DNA of 56,740 nucleotides, from positions 1 through 56,740 of the forward strand of contig HF988510.1 in the NCBI GenBank assembly GCA_000431975.1, given 5' to 3'. Below the pieces are notes generated by a model that was given only the letters and a program-made list of their open reading frames with translations, had not been told where the DNA came from and searched no databases. A program made the position numbers and the translations under genes. Shown here piece after piece: positions 18,529 through 29,159 of the stretch; the first letter of the stretch is position 1, and each line of letters starts with the position of its first letter. The DNA is from Prevotella sp. CAG:924. GTDB taxonomy: Bacteria > Bacteroidota > Bacteroidia > Bacteroidales > Bacteroidaceae.

Positions 18529-20850
18529 ATGCATTTATTAAGAAACATATCTTTCGCTGTCTTATTCGGTGTAGCCTGCTTCCCGCAGGCTACACGGGCA
18601 GCAATACCTGTTGATAAAAAGCTGGAAGCAAAAGTAGAGAAGACTTTGAGCAAGATGACCCTTGAAGAGAAAATAGGTCAGATGACAGAGCTCTCGATAG
18701 ACGTGTTGGGAGAATGGAAAAACGGAGAATTCCAGCTCAACAAGGACAAGGTCTATAATGCCATAGCAAAATATAAGGTAGGTTCGGTACTTAACTCGCC
18801 GGGACCGGTGGCCCAGACTCGTGAGAAGTGGCAGGAGTTGATAGGGGAAATACAGAAGATGTCCATGAAGGAGATCGGAATTCCTTGTATCTACGGCCTT
18901 GACCAGAACCATGGAACGACCTATACGCTTGATGGAACGCTGTTCCCACAAAACATCAATCTCGGAGCCTCGTTCAATCCACAACTGGCTTACGATGCAG
19001 CCACAGTGACGGCCTATGAGACAAGGGCAGCCAACTGTCCCTGGACATATTCTCCTACAGTCGATATGGCAAGGGATCCGCGTTGGTCGCGTGTATGGGA
19101 GAACTATGGAGAAGATTGCCTGGTGAATGCCATCATGGGAAGTGCGGCTGTAAGAGGATTTCAAGGCGATGATCCAAATCATATCCCCAGTGACAGGATT
19201 GCGGTGTCAGTAAAGCATTATATGGGATACAGTCAGGCTAGAACGGGCAAGGACCGTACACCGGCATATATCCCTATCTCTGAGTTAAGAGAGAAATGCT
19301 TCGCACCATTCAAGGCATGTGTAGAGGCCGGTGCACTTACCATAATGGTCAACAGCGGTAGTGTAAACGGAGTGCCTGTACACGCCAACAAGGAATTGCT
19401 GACAGAGTGGTTGAAGGATGGACTCAATTGGGACGGAATGCTGATAACAGACTGGGCCGACATCAACAATCTCTATACCCGTGAGCATGTGGCAGCCAAC
19501 AAAAAAGAAGCAATAGAAATTGCCATAAATGCGGGTATTGACATGACGATGGAGCCTTATGATCTCAACTTCTGCACATTGTTGAAAGAACTTGTTGATG
19601 AGGGGCGGGTTCCTATGAGCCGTATAGATGATGCCGTACGTCGCATTCTTCGTCTGAAATACCGGCTGGGTCTGTTTGACCATCCTCTAACTTCTCCGAA
19701 AGACTATCCGGAGTTTGCGTCAAAGGCACATGCCGACCTGGCGATAAGGGCAGCAGAAGAGTCGGAAGTATTGCTGAAGAACAAGAATAATATCCTGCCG
19801 CTTAAGAAAGGTGTCAAGATCCTTGTGACGGGTCCTAACGCTAATTCCATGCGCTGCCTTAACGGAGGATGGAGCTATACATGGCAGGGACATTTGGCTG
19901 ATAGGTTTGCAGGTAAGTACAATACGATCTACGAGGCCATCAGTAATGAGTTCGGCAAAGACAACGTGTCGCTTGAACAGGGCGTGACCTATGTACCTGA
20001 GGGTAACTATTATGAGGAAAATGTGCCCGAGATCGGAAAAGCGGTTGAGGCAGCAAAGAATGTTGATGTGATAGTAGCCTGTATCGGTGAAAACTCTTAT
20101 TGTGAGACCCCTGGAAATCTGTCCGACTTGAGTCTCTCTGCAAATCAAAGAGATCTCGTAAAGGCACTTGCCCAGACGGGTAAGCCGATGGTGCTGATAC
20201 TCAATGAGGGACGTCCCCGCATCATCAACGATATTGAACCGCTTGCCGATGCCGTGGTAGATATACTGCTTCCTGGAAATTATGGAGCAGACGCTCTTGC
20301 CAATATACTTTCCGGAAAGGCCAATCCAAGTGCGAAGATGCCCTATACTTATCCCAAATATCAGGCTTCTCTTACTACATACGATTATCGGGTAAGTGAG
20401 GAGATGGATAAAATGGAAGGAGCGTATGACTATGATGCAGTCATATCAGTACAATGGCCTTTCGGTTACGGTCTCAGTTATACTACTTTCAAATATGATA
20501 ACTTTAGGACCTCGACTACGAATTTCACGGCCGATGATCAGATAACACTATCAGTTGATGTTACCAATACGGGAGCTGTGAAGGGTAAGGAGGCTGTGAT
20601 GCTGTTTAGCCGCGACATGGTGGCTTCGCTCACACCTGAGAACCGTCGCCTGAGAGCGTTCCAGAAAGTGGAACTGCAGCCGGGAGAGACTCGTACAGTA
20701 TCGTTTACCTTGAAAGGCAGTGATCTGGCTTTTGTAGGTGCCGATGGGAAATGGATTCTTGAGAAAGGCGATTTCAGGATGCAGGCCGGTGACAAGACTT
20801 TAAACTTGAACTGTACTGAAAGTCATAAATGGGAATCTCAAAACAGATAA
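18529..20850 (+). CDS. GH3 beta-glucosidase
   Basis: A 773-residue periplasmic enzyme with a type I signal peptide (about 1-25, no lipobox Cys). The N-terminal GH3 TIM barrel (about 35-380) contains GLDQNHGTTY, KHYMGYSQ and the nucleophile Asp308 in MLITDWADI. The alpha/beta sandwich domain (about 410-630) contains VACIGENSYCETPG and LNEGRP. The C-terminal fibronectin III-like domain (about 675-760) begins VDVTNTGAVKGKEAV. Family knowledge: exo-acting, retaining enzymes that release glucose from beta-glucan oligosaccharides. As the last gene of the operon it would finish breakdown of oligosaccharides imported by SusCD. It starts 13 bases after the preceding gene. Confidence 0.94.
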   Translation: MHLLRNISFAVLFGVACFPQATRAAIPVDKKLEAKVEKTLSKMTLEEKIGQMTELSIDVLGEWKNGEFQLNKDKVYNAIAKYKVGSVLNSPGPVAQTREKWQELIGEIQKMSMKEIGIPCIYGLDQNHGTTYTLDGTLFPQNINLGASFNPQLAYDAATVTAYETRAANCPWTYSPTVDMARDPRWSRVWENYGEDCLVNAIMGSAAVRGFQGDDPNHIPSDRIAVSVKHYMGYSQARTGKDRTPAYIPISELREKCFAPFKACVEAGALTIMVNSGSVNGVPVHANKELLTEWLKDGLNWDGMLITDWADINNLYTREHVAANKKEAIEIAINAGIDMTMEPYDLNFCTLLKELVDEGRVPMSRIDDAVRRILRLKYRLGLFDHPLTSPKDYPEFASKAHADLAIRAAEESEVLLKNKNNILPLKKGVKILVTGPNANSMRCLNGGWSYTWQGHLADRFAGKYNTIYEAISNEFGKDNVSLEQGVTYVPEGNYYEENVPEIGKAVEAAKNVDVIVACIGENSYCETPGNLSDLSLSANQRDLVKALAQTGKPMVLILNEGRPRIINDIEPLADAVVDILLPGNYGADALANILSGKANPSAKMPYTYPKYQASLTTYDYRVSEEMDKMEGAYDYDAVISVQWPFGYGLSYTTFKYDNFRTSTTNFTADDQITLSVDVTNTGAVKGKEAVMLFSRDMVASLTPENRRLRAFQKVELQPGETRTVSFTLKGSDLAFVGADGKWILEKGDFRMQAGDKTLNLNCTESHKWESQNR

Positions 20851-21009
20851 CCGGAATTGATCAGAAATGAATTTGAAAATCAGCCTGTCGAGACGGTCAT
20901 ATTATAAGTTTAAGTGATAGATACTCAAGAATGAGATGGGTAAGTGTCGACATGTCATCAAAATGCCCATACGTCTATTATCAATTAGCGGCTGATAATT
21001 ATATACACA

Positions 21010-21045
21010 AAAAGCCCGGACTGCCTGTAAGCAATCCGGGCTTTT
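21010..21045. terminator. bidirectional terminator between the beta-glucan PUL and clpB
   Basis: A perfect 11-bp stem AAAAGCCCGGA (21010-21020 with 21035-21045), A-rich on the left and T-rich on the right, so it can end transcription from both converging directions. Confidence 0.9.
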
Positions 21046-21070
21046 CATTAGTATTTATCAGGCGCGTGTT

Positions 21071-23659
21071 TTAGTTTCTGAACACCAGTCCAGCACCATT
21101 CGCGTCGATGATGATCGGTTTCTTGCGGCTGACCTCCTCGGCAAGAAGCTTCTTAGAGAGGTCGTTGAGCACATAGTCTTGAATGGCTCTCTTCACAGGA
21201 CGGGCACCGAATTCGGGATCGTAGCCTGCATCGGCCAGCCAATTGATGGCGGCATCCGTGTATTCGAGCGTGAAGCCTTGCGGCTCGAGCATCTTCTTCA
21301 CGGCGTTCATCTGTAATCTTACGACTCCGGCAATCTGATCTTTGGTCAGCGGCAGGAACATAATGGTGTCGTCGATACGGTTGAGGAACTCAGGACGAAT
21401 GGTCTTCTTCAAGAGTGCCATCAACTCGTTGTTGAGCTGAGCCTGCTCACTGCTGTCGAGCTTGCCGCCATGCTTCTCCAGATCCTCACGTATCAGCTGG
21501 CTTCCAAGGTTGGAGGTCATGATGATGATCGTGTTCTTGAAGTTGACGGTGCGGCCTTTGTTGTCGGTCAGACGGCCATCGTCGAGCACTTGCAGCAGGA
21601 TGTTGAACACATCGGGGTGAGCCTTCTCGATCTCATCGAAGAGCACTACGGAGTAAGGCTTGCGTCTTACGGCTTCGGTAAGCTGTCCGCCCTCGTCGTA
21701 GCCGACGTATCCTGGAGGCGCACCGATAAGACGACTGACGCTGAACTTTTCCTGATATTCGCTCATATCTATTCGCGTCATCATGGTCTCATCATTGAAC
21801 AGATATTCAGCCAAAGCCTTAGCCAACTCCGTCTTGCCGACACCGGTCGTGCCGAGGAAGATGAATGAGGCGATAGGCCGCTTGGGGTCCTGCAGGCCGG
21901 CGCGGCTGCGGCGTACGGCATCGCTGACGGCTGTAATGGCCTCTTCCTGACCGATGACACGCTTGTGGAGCTCTTCCTCCAGATGGAGCAGCTTCTCGCG
22001 TTCGCTTTGCATCATACGTGTTACAGGAATTCCAGTCCAGCGGCTTACTACCTCGGCGATGTCGTCGGCAGTGACTTCCTCGCGCACCATGGCTGCTCCT
22101 GCCTGTGTGCTGCGCAGCTGTGTCTGGATGTTCTTGATGTCGTCTTCCAGTTTCTTCAGGCTGCTGTAACGAATCTCTGCTACCCGCTCGTAGTTGCCTT
22201 CACGCTCGGCACGCTCAGCCTCGAACTTGAGCTGCTCTATCTGCTGCTTGTCCTGCTGGATCTTGTTGACGAGTGCTTTCTCACTTTCCCATTTTGCACG
22301 GAACACCTTCTCCTGATCTTTCAGCTCGGCAATCTCCTTGTCGAGTTGCACGATCTTTGGCTGGTCATTCTCGCGCTTGATGGCCTCACGCTCAATCTCA
22401 AGTTGCTTGAGCTTGCGTGTCATCTCGTCGAGCTCCTCAGGTACGGAATCGCGTTCCATACGCAACTTGGCGGCAGCCTCGTCCATAAGGTCAATGGCCT
22501 TGTCGGGCAAGAACCGGTCGCTGATGTAGCGTTCCGATAACTTGACGGCAGCGATGCAGGCGTCATCCTGGATACGTACTTTGTGGTGGTTCTCATAGCG
22601 CTCTTTCAGGCCACGCAGTATGCTTATGGCACTGATCTCGTCAGGCTCGTCGACCATAACGGTCTGGAATCGTCTCTCAAGCGCCTTGTCTTTCTCAAAA
22701 TATTTCTGATACTCATTGAGTGTTGTCGCACCGATGGCTCTCAACTCTCCACGTGCCAGAGCCGGCTTGAGGATGTTGGCTGCATCCATGGCACCCTCTC
22801 CACCTCCGGCACCTACGAGCGTGTGGATCTCATCGATGAAGAGAATGATGTCGCCGTTGGCGTTGGTCACCTCTTTGATGACACTCTTCAGACGGTCCTC
22901 AAACTCGCCTTTGTATTTTGCGCCGGCGATGAGGGCACCCATGTCGAGTGAGTAGAGCCGTTTGTTTTTCAGGTTCTCAGGCACGTCGCCGCGTACGATA
23001 CGGCCGGCAAGTCCTTCGACGATAGCGGTCTTACCTGTACCCGGCTCACCGATGAGGATAGGGTTGTTCTTCGTCCGGCGGGATAGGATCTGGAGCACAC
23101 GACGGATCTCGTCGTCACGTCCGATCACAGGATCGAGCTTGCCCTGACGGGCAGCATCGGTCAGGTCGGTAGCATATTTGCTAAGTGCCTGATAGTTGTC
23201 ATCGCCGCTTTGCGTTTGTACGCTCTGTCCCTGACGCAGTTCCTTGACGGCTTTGAGCATCTCGTCTGTGGTGCAGCCGGCATCCTTGAGGATTCGGCTG
23301 GCCGTAGAGTTAACCTGAAGCAGAGCCAGCAGGATGGGCTCGACGGACGTAAACTCGTCGCCCATTGAGCGGGCGATATCCTCTGCCTTATTCAGCACCT
23401 TGTTGGTGTCGTTAGACAGATAGGGCTGTCCGCCTTCCACGCGAGGCAGGTGATGTATCTCCTGCTGTGCGAGGGTCTGGATCTGCGCTCCATTCACACC
23501 GAGCTTCTGAAAGAGATAGTTCGTCACGTCGGGGGCCTTGGCTATGAGGGCCAGCAGGAGGTGGATCGGTTCAATGGCCTGCTGATGGGCATTCTGTGCC
23601 GTATTTACAGCCCCTTGGATCACTTCCTGTGCTTTGATGGTGAATTTCTCGAAGTTCAT
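21071..23659 (-). CDS. clpB: ATP-dependent disaggregase ClpB
   Basis: An 862-residue Hsp100 disaggregase of the usual length. The Clp N-domain (1-145) is followed by the first AAA+ module with Walker A GEPGTGKT and Walker B ILFIDEIHTLVG, the coiled-coil middle domain (about 405-525, with the ERAEREGNYERVAEIRYSSL segment), the second AAA+ module with Walker A GTTGVGKT and Walker B VVLFDEIEKAH, and a C-terminal D2-small domain. The middle domain and the lack of a ClpP-binding IGF loop separate it from ClpA/ClpC. Family knowledge: it works with DnaK/DnaJ/GrpE to extract proteins from aggregates after heat stress. A conserved-looking TGACAAAATGACAG element lies upstream. Confidence 0.97.
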   Translation of the reverse strand: MNFEKFTIKAQEVIQGAVNTAQNAHQQAIEPIHLLLALIAKAPDVTNYLFQKLGVNGAQIQTLAQQEIHHLPRVEGGQPYLSNDTNKVLNKAEDIARSMGDEFTSVEPILLALLQVNSTASRILKDAGCTTDEMLKAVKELRQGQSVQTQSGDDNYQALSKYATDLTDAARQGKLDPVIGRDDEIRRVLQILSRRTKNNPILIGEPGTGKTAIVEGLAGRIVRGDVPENLKNKRLYSLDMGALIAGAKYKGEFEDRLKSVIKEVTNANGDIILFIDEIHTLVGAGGGEGAMDAANILKPALARGELRAIGATTLNEYQKYFEKDKALERRFQTVMVDEPDEISAISILRGLKERYENHHKVRIQDDACIAAVKLSERYISDRFLPDKAIDLMDEAAAKLRMERDSVPEELDEMTRKLKQLEIEREAIKRENDQPKIVQLDKEIAELKDQEKVFRAKWESEKALVNKIQQDKQQIEQLKFEAERAEREGNYERVAEIRYSSLKKLEDDIKNIQTQLRSTQAGAAMVREEVTADDIAEVVSRWTGIPVTRMMQSEREKLLHLEEELHKRVIGQEEAITAVSDAVRRSRAGLQDPKRPIASFIFLGTTGVGKTELAKALAEYLFNDETMMTRIDMSEYQEKFSVSRLIGAPPGYVGYDEGGQLTEAVRRKPYSVVLFDEIEKAHPDVFNILLQVLDDGRLTDNKGRTVNFKNTIIIMTSNLGSQLIREDLEKHGGKLDSSEQAQLNNELMALLKKTIRPEFLNRIDDTIMFLPLTKDQIAGVVRLQMNAVKKMLEPQGFTLEYTDAAINWLADAGYDPEFGARPVKRAIQDYVLNDLSKKLLAEEVSRKKPIIIDANGAGLVFRN

Positions 23660-23728
23660 AGTTGGTTCTCCTTTCTTTCTTTGTTTTTCTGACGCCGTAT
23701 GAGCAATGGATGTACCAAAGGCAGAAAT

Positions 23729-23743
23729 GTGACAAAATGACAG
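23729..23743 (-). promoter_or_regulatory. candidate stress element upstream of clpB
   Basis: GTGACAAAATGACAG on the plus strand (CTGTCATTTTGTCAC on the coding strand) holds two TGACA units, about 70-85 bases before the clpB ATG. No TAnnTTTG box is present; the nearest is TGCCTTTG (one mismatch). The role as a heat-shock element is inference. Confidence 0.35.
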
Positions 23744-23844
23744 ATTCCTTGCCGTATCTGTCGCAGATAAAGTGGGGTGTAGTGTCAGAAAATAATCAAG
23801 AGATAAGGAGAAAGAAGCAGCTGCAAGAAGGTAGAGGGGATACT

Positions 23845-23883
23845 AAAAAGCGCCCCGCGGAGCAGTAGCTTCGCGGGGCGCTT
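23845..23883 (-). terminator. terminator of the ATP synthase operon
   Basis: A GC-rich 12-13 bp stem (AAGCGCCCCGCG arms, 23849-23861 with 23871-23883) followed on the minus strand by TTTTT, 28 bases after atpG. Confidence 0.93.
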
Positions 23884-23910
23884 GATATGTATGGTGATAA
23901 TGTGCAGGGA

Positions 23911-24882
23911 TCAGTTGTTGACCGATCCGCCCACAATATCAAGCAGTTCGTTCGTAATGGCACTCTGACGACTCTTGTTGTACTGCAAGCTGAGCTCGCG
24001 GAGCAGTTCGTCTGCGTTGTCCGTTGCCGTCTGCATGGCAACCATACGTGCGGCATGCTCGGATGCAATGCTGTCGAGGAGAGCCGTATAGAGCATCAAC
24101 GAGAGCAACTTGGGAATGAGCTTCTCAAGCACAGTCTCCATGTCGGGCTCGACGATGAAGTCATCGTTGAGGGGAGCAGTATCATCGGCTGCTTTCTCCG
24201 TGGTGGCCTGCTTTTGGCGGAGATATTCCTGTGCCTTGGCAGTAGCCAGATTAGAAGAAAGGTCGCGGTCGTTGTACTCACCGATATTTTCTACGCTGAG
24301 ATCGATGGGCAGGTAGGTGTCGCGTGTGAGGATCTGCGATCCGGCACTCTTGAAGTGGTGATAGAGCAGTTCCACACGGTCCACCTCTCCCTTGAGGTAT
24401 TTGCTGATCAGTTCCTCAGCAATGTCAGCCGTTTGGGCAGCATTGGGCTTCTCGGCCAGCTGAACGAAGTCGCCAGCGATCTTCACACCCAATTTGGCGG
24501 CCTTCTCGGCAACCTTGCGTCCGATGGGATAGACGGTGATGTCGTCGATGCCTTGTGCACGATAGTCATCGATTGCCCGCATCATCAGTCGGATGACGTT
24601 GGAGTTGAATCCGCCGCACAGTGAGCTGTTTGACGAATAGACCACCAAAGCCACATGTCTCACCTCCTTATGGGGGACAGCCAGGGGCGTATCCACCTCC
24701 ACCTGCGCAGCGAGAAATGACTTGAGGATTCTTTCCAAAAGATTCTCGTAGGGCAGCATGTTCTGGATGGCCACCTGAGCATGATGGAGCTTAGATGATG
24801 CCACCATCTTCATGGCACTCGTAATCTTGCGGGTGCTGTTGACGGAAGCAATTCGGTTTTTTATTTCTTTGAGTGAAGGCAT
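23911..24882 (-). CDS. atpG: ATP synthase F1 subunit gamma
   Basis: A 323-residue central-stalk subunit. The N-terminal helix (MPSLKEIKNRIASVNSTRKITSAM motif region) and the C-terminal helix (LLRELSLQYNKSRQSAITNELLDIVGG) form the coiled coil that turns inside the alpha3beta3 ring. It is about 30 residues longer than E. coli gamma because of a polar insertion near 205-240 (rich in A, T and D), which looks like a surface loop. It is the last gene of the operon, 18 bases after atpA and just before the terminator. Confidence 0.95.
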   Translation of the reverse strand: MPSLKEIKNRIASVNSTRKITSAMKMVASSKLHHAQVAIQNMLPYENLLERILKSFLAAQVEVDTPLAVPHKEVRHVALVVYSSNSSLCGGFNSNVIRLMMRAIDDYRAQGIDDITVYPIGRKVAEKAAKLGVKIAGDFVQLAEKPNAAQTADIAEELISKYLKGEVDRVELLYHHFKSAGSQILTRDTYLPIDLSVENIGEYNDRDLSSNLATAKAQEYLRQKQATTEKAADDTAPLNDDFIVEPDMETVLEKLIPKLLSLMLYTALLDSIASEHAARMVAMQTATDNADELLRELSLQYNKSRQSAITNELLDIVGGSVNN

Positions 24883-24900
24883 ACGTTACGTGTCCGATTA

Positions 24901-26484
<1,584 letters not shown>

Positions 26485-26516
26485 TGTATTCTTATCATTA
26501 ATAGAGTTGGCTCTTA

Positions 26517-26583
26517 TTTCTTGCCGGACATTCGTCATAGGAATCCTGAAAAGTCAGGCTCCGCGGACGCACCGGCAAAGAAA
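26517..26583 (-). promoter_or_regulatory. intercistronic stem structure between atpH and atpA
   Basis: Arms TTTCTTGCCGG (26517-26527) and CCGGCAAAGAAA (26572-26583) pair with a single bulge and enclose a small CCTGA/TCAGG hairpin (26545-26558). No T tract or full -7 box is present. It may be an RNA processing or stability element that sets atpA output. Confidence 0.4.
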
Positions 26584-26595
26584 GAGAACCGGATA

Positions 26596-27129
26596 TTATT
26601 TCAACTGAGTCAGGACCGTCTGAAGGCGAGTCTTCACACTGGCGTCCATCCTGTAAGTATCATATTCGAGGACAAAGCCGCCGAGGATCGACGGATCAAC
26701 CTCTACGTTGAACTCCACGTTGCCGTGAGCTCTTTTCTCCACCATCTGCCGCATCTTCTGCTCCATCTCGGGAGTGACGGGCACGGCAGTGGTGAGCTTT
26801 CCCTGAATGATATTCTTCTGTTTGCGGTAAAGCGTGATGTACGAGGCAGCCATCAGCTGCAGGGCGTTCTCCCGGTCCTCGCGCAGCACCAGGGCAAAGA
26901 ACCGGCGGGTCAGCTCTACGGGGTTGCCTCCGCAGGCGGTGGCCAGCAGGCTCTGCTTGGTATCCTTGCTGAGCATGGGATTGTCGATCGTGAACCGGAG
27001 CTGCTGCACATCCAGATAGGAGTGGTAGAGAAGCTGCATGTCATCATAGACCTGGCTTTCCACTCCTGCCTCCGTGGCACTCTTGAGAAGCGCCTTGGCA
27101 TAACGGGACGATATAACACCTAAATCCAT
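26596..27129 (-). CDS. atpH: ATP synthase F1 subunit delta
   Basis: A 177-residue OSCP/delta subunit that links F1 to the peripheral stalk. The N-terminal six-helix domain (SSRYAKALLKSATEAGV) and C-terminal beta segment (VEFNVEVDPSILGGFVLEYDTYRMDASVKTRL) are typical. It starts 10 bases after atpF. Confidence 0.93.
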   Translation of the reverse strand: MDLGVISSRYAKALLKSATEAGVESQVYDDMQLLYHSYLDVQQLRFTIDNPMLSKDTKQSLLATACGGNPVELTRRFFALVLREDRENALQLMAASYITLYRKQKNIIQGKLTTAVPVTPEMEQKMRQMVEKRAHGNVEFNVEVDPSILGGFVLEYDTYRMDASVKTRLQTVLTQLK

Positions 27130-27139
27130 ACGCTCAACG

Positions 27140-27652
27140 TTATTCTTTCACTTTACTTGCATCAGCGGAAACACCATCCAGCAACTTGTCGATGAGTTCC
27201 ATCTGCTTGTCGTCGGTAGAAAGTTTCTCCTGGAGAATCTTCGAAGCGATCTGCACGCTGAGAGTAGCCACTTGTGCGCGGATATCGCGGATGGCATTCT
27301 GCTTCTCCGCTTCGATTTCAGCCTTGGCTTCGCTGAGCAGTCGTGCTCCCTCTTCCTTGGCTTTCTCCTGAGCTTTCGCTACGATGGCGTCGCGAGTCTC
27401 GCCGGCTTCCTTAAGGATCTGTGCCTGCTGCTCACGTGCCTGCTGCAGAATGGACTCACCTTCTTTCTGTATGTTGGCCAGCTTCTCGTTGGCTTCGTGG
27501 GCTTTCTTCAGGGAACCGTCGATGAACTCCTTGCGGTCGTTCACCATCTTAATGATAGCGGGGAAGCCCCACTTCCACAGGATGATGAATACGAGAAGGA
27601 AGACGACGGTCATCCAGAAAAGAAGACCACTGTCAGGAAGTAATAAATCCAT
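27140..27652 (-). CDS. atpF: ATP synthase Fo subunit b
   Basis: A 170-residue peripheral-stalk subunit. One N-terminal membrane helix (about 9-29, LLFWMTVVFLLVFIILWKWGF) is followed by a long charged coiled coil (about 40-150) rich in A, E, K and Q. It dimerises and binds delta and alpha. It lies between atpE (29-base gap) and atpH (10-base gap). Confidence 0.95.
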   Translation of the reverse strand: MDLLLPDSGLLFWMTVVFLLVFIILWKWGFPAIIKMVNDRKEFIDGSLKKAHEANEKLANIQKEGESILQQAREQQAQILKEAGETRDAIVAKAQEKAKEEGARLLSEAKAEIEAEKQNAIRDIRAQVATLSVQIASKILQEKLSTDDKQMELIDKLLDGVSADASKVKE

Positions 27653-27681
27653 AGACTGCTAATTGCTTTGGGAAACTTTGA

Positions 27682-27921
27682 TTACATAACGATAGCCAGT
27701 ACGGCGATGATCACAGCGAAGAAGGCCACACCCTCAACGAGAGCGGCGGCAATGATCATACTCTGCTGCAGCTGGCTCATCTTCTCCGGCTGACGGGCCA
27801 TTGCATCCATAGCCTGGCCACCGATACGGCCGATACCAATACCTGCACCAATGGCTGCCAGACCTGCGCCTACGGCAGCACCTAACTTTGCAACTTCTGC
27901 TGCTAATAACAGTGATAACAT
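27682..27921 (-). CDS. atpE: ATP synthase Fo subunit c
   Basis: A 79-residue proteolipid with two membrane helices joined by the RQPE polar loop. The ion-binding Glu lies in ALVEGVAFF of helix 2. The residue after Glu is Gly, and the Ser/Thr ligands of sodium-binding c rings are absent, which suggests a proton-driven enzyme (inference). It is preceded by a 121-base gap, the largest in the operon, fitting its high copy number in the complex. Confidence 0.95.
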   Translation of the reverse strand: MLSLLLAAEVAKLGAAVGAGLAAIGAGIGIGRIGGQAMDAMARQPEKMSQLQQSMIIAAALVEGVAFFAVIIAVLAIVM

Positions 27922-28042
27922 AATCTTAAAGTTTTAATTGTTTATTTTTTAATTACTGATTCTTTTTGAAGAGTCGCTCCACCGTATTGTTGTTCCGACT
28001 ATGCGGAGCCATCTTTGCGGGACGACCGCTCTTGTTTGATTT

Positions 28043-29143
28043 TTATGCCTCTGCGGGCTCAGCGTGAACGTGGGCCAGCGAGATAAAGATGGCACTCAGC
28101 ATGGTAAATACCATGGCCTGAATGTAGCTTACCAGGAACTCCAGCAGCATCATGAACATACTCATGGCGACGCTGACTACCGTCATGCCTGATCCGGCTG
28201 CATAGTTGACAACGACATTCTCACTGATGTTGAACATGATGAAAATGATCGCAGCAAAACTCAGCGCGATGGCATGGCCGGCAAGCATGTTGGCAAAGAG
28301 TCGGATGATCAGTGCCAATGGCTTGGTGAAGATACCGAACAGCTCGATGAAAGGCATCAGAGGCACGGGAACCTTCAGCCACATAGGAACGTGGGGCCAG
28401 AGGATATCTTTCCAGTAGGCCTTGGTACCGGTGAAGTTAGTGATAAGGAATGTTGTCACACCGAGGAAGAACGTGCAGGCGATGTTGCCCGTCAGGTTGC
28501 CTCCACCCGGTGGGAACGGCATGATACCCATGATGTTGCTCAGGAAGATGAAGAAGAAGCACGTGAGCAGCCACGGTGCATACTTCGGTCCGTCTTTCGG
28601 TCCCATGCAGGCTACGACGATGTCGTTGTAGACCGACATGATGAACATGTGCATCAGCCCTGTGAATCCTTTGGGTGCGGGATCGTCGACTTTGTGCTTC
28701 TTACACCAGCGGGCGGGCACCAATACGCAGATGAGCAGTAGGATGGCGTTGATGAAGAGCACGCATACTGTCTTTGTAATCGACAGGTCGAGCGGGCGTA
28801 TCCATTGGCCGTTCACATTCTCAAGGATCTTGTTGGGATTGGTCTTGGCATCACCGTTGTTGATCGCCAGGTTGTATGGTCCGTGGCGCAGGCCGTCTTT
28901 GCCGGCTGTCTCCTCGAACTGTCCGGAAGAGAAAATCTTCCAGCCATCCTGGGTCTTGATGATGCAGGGCAGATCTATCACAACAGGATGATCGTTGATG
29001 GTCGTGACGTGCCATCCGTATGAATCCTTGATGTGACCCCACAGAATCTCCTTCACGTCGATGTTTTCCTTAGCGGAGACCGCAGCCGGTGCCAGGAGGA
29101 ACATCGTGAGAAGAAGGAGCAGCAGGTGCTTTACATCTTTCAT
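28043..29143 (-). CDS. atpB: ATP synthase Fo subunit a
   Basis: A 366-residue stator subunit. It has a signal-peptide-like N-terminus (cleavage near AVSAKE, about 24) and a periplasmic extension of about 90 residues before the membrane domain, a form common in Bacteroidota. The C-terminal part has the five to six helices of the family, with the essential Arg in LALIIRLFANMLAGH. It forms the ion half-channels with the c ring. It starts 16 bases after the AtpI-like gene. Confidence 0.94.
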   Translation of the reverse strand: MKDVKHLLLLLLTMFLLAPAAVSAKENIDVKEILWGHIKDSYGWHVTTINDHPVVIDLPCIIKTQDGWKIFSSGQFEETAGKDGLRHGPYNLAINNGDAKTNPNKILENVNGQWIRPLDLSITKTVCVLFINAILLLICVLVPARWCKKHKVDDPAPKGFTGLMHMFIMSVYNDIVVACMGPKDGPKYAPWLLTCFFFIFLSNIMGIMPFPPGGGNLTGNIACTFFLGVTTFLITNFTGTKAYWKDILWPHVPMWLKVPVPLMPFIELFGIFTKPLALIIRLFANMLAGHAIALSFAAIIFIMFNISENVVVNYAAGSGMTVVSVAMSMFMMLLEFLVSYIQAMVFTMLSAIFISLAHVHAEPAEA

Positions 29144-29159
29144 ATCTACTTATTTAAAT

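Noticed and set aside
26485..26538. Upstream start for atpA at 26538
   Set aside because: The extra 18 residues have no alpha-subunit character, while ATG at 26484 gives the normal N-terminus.
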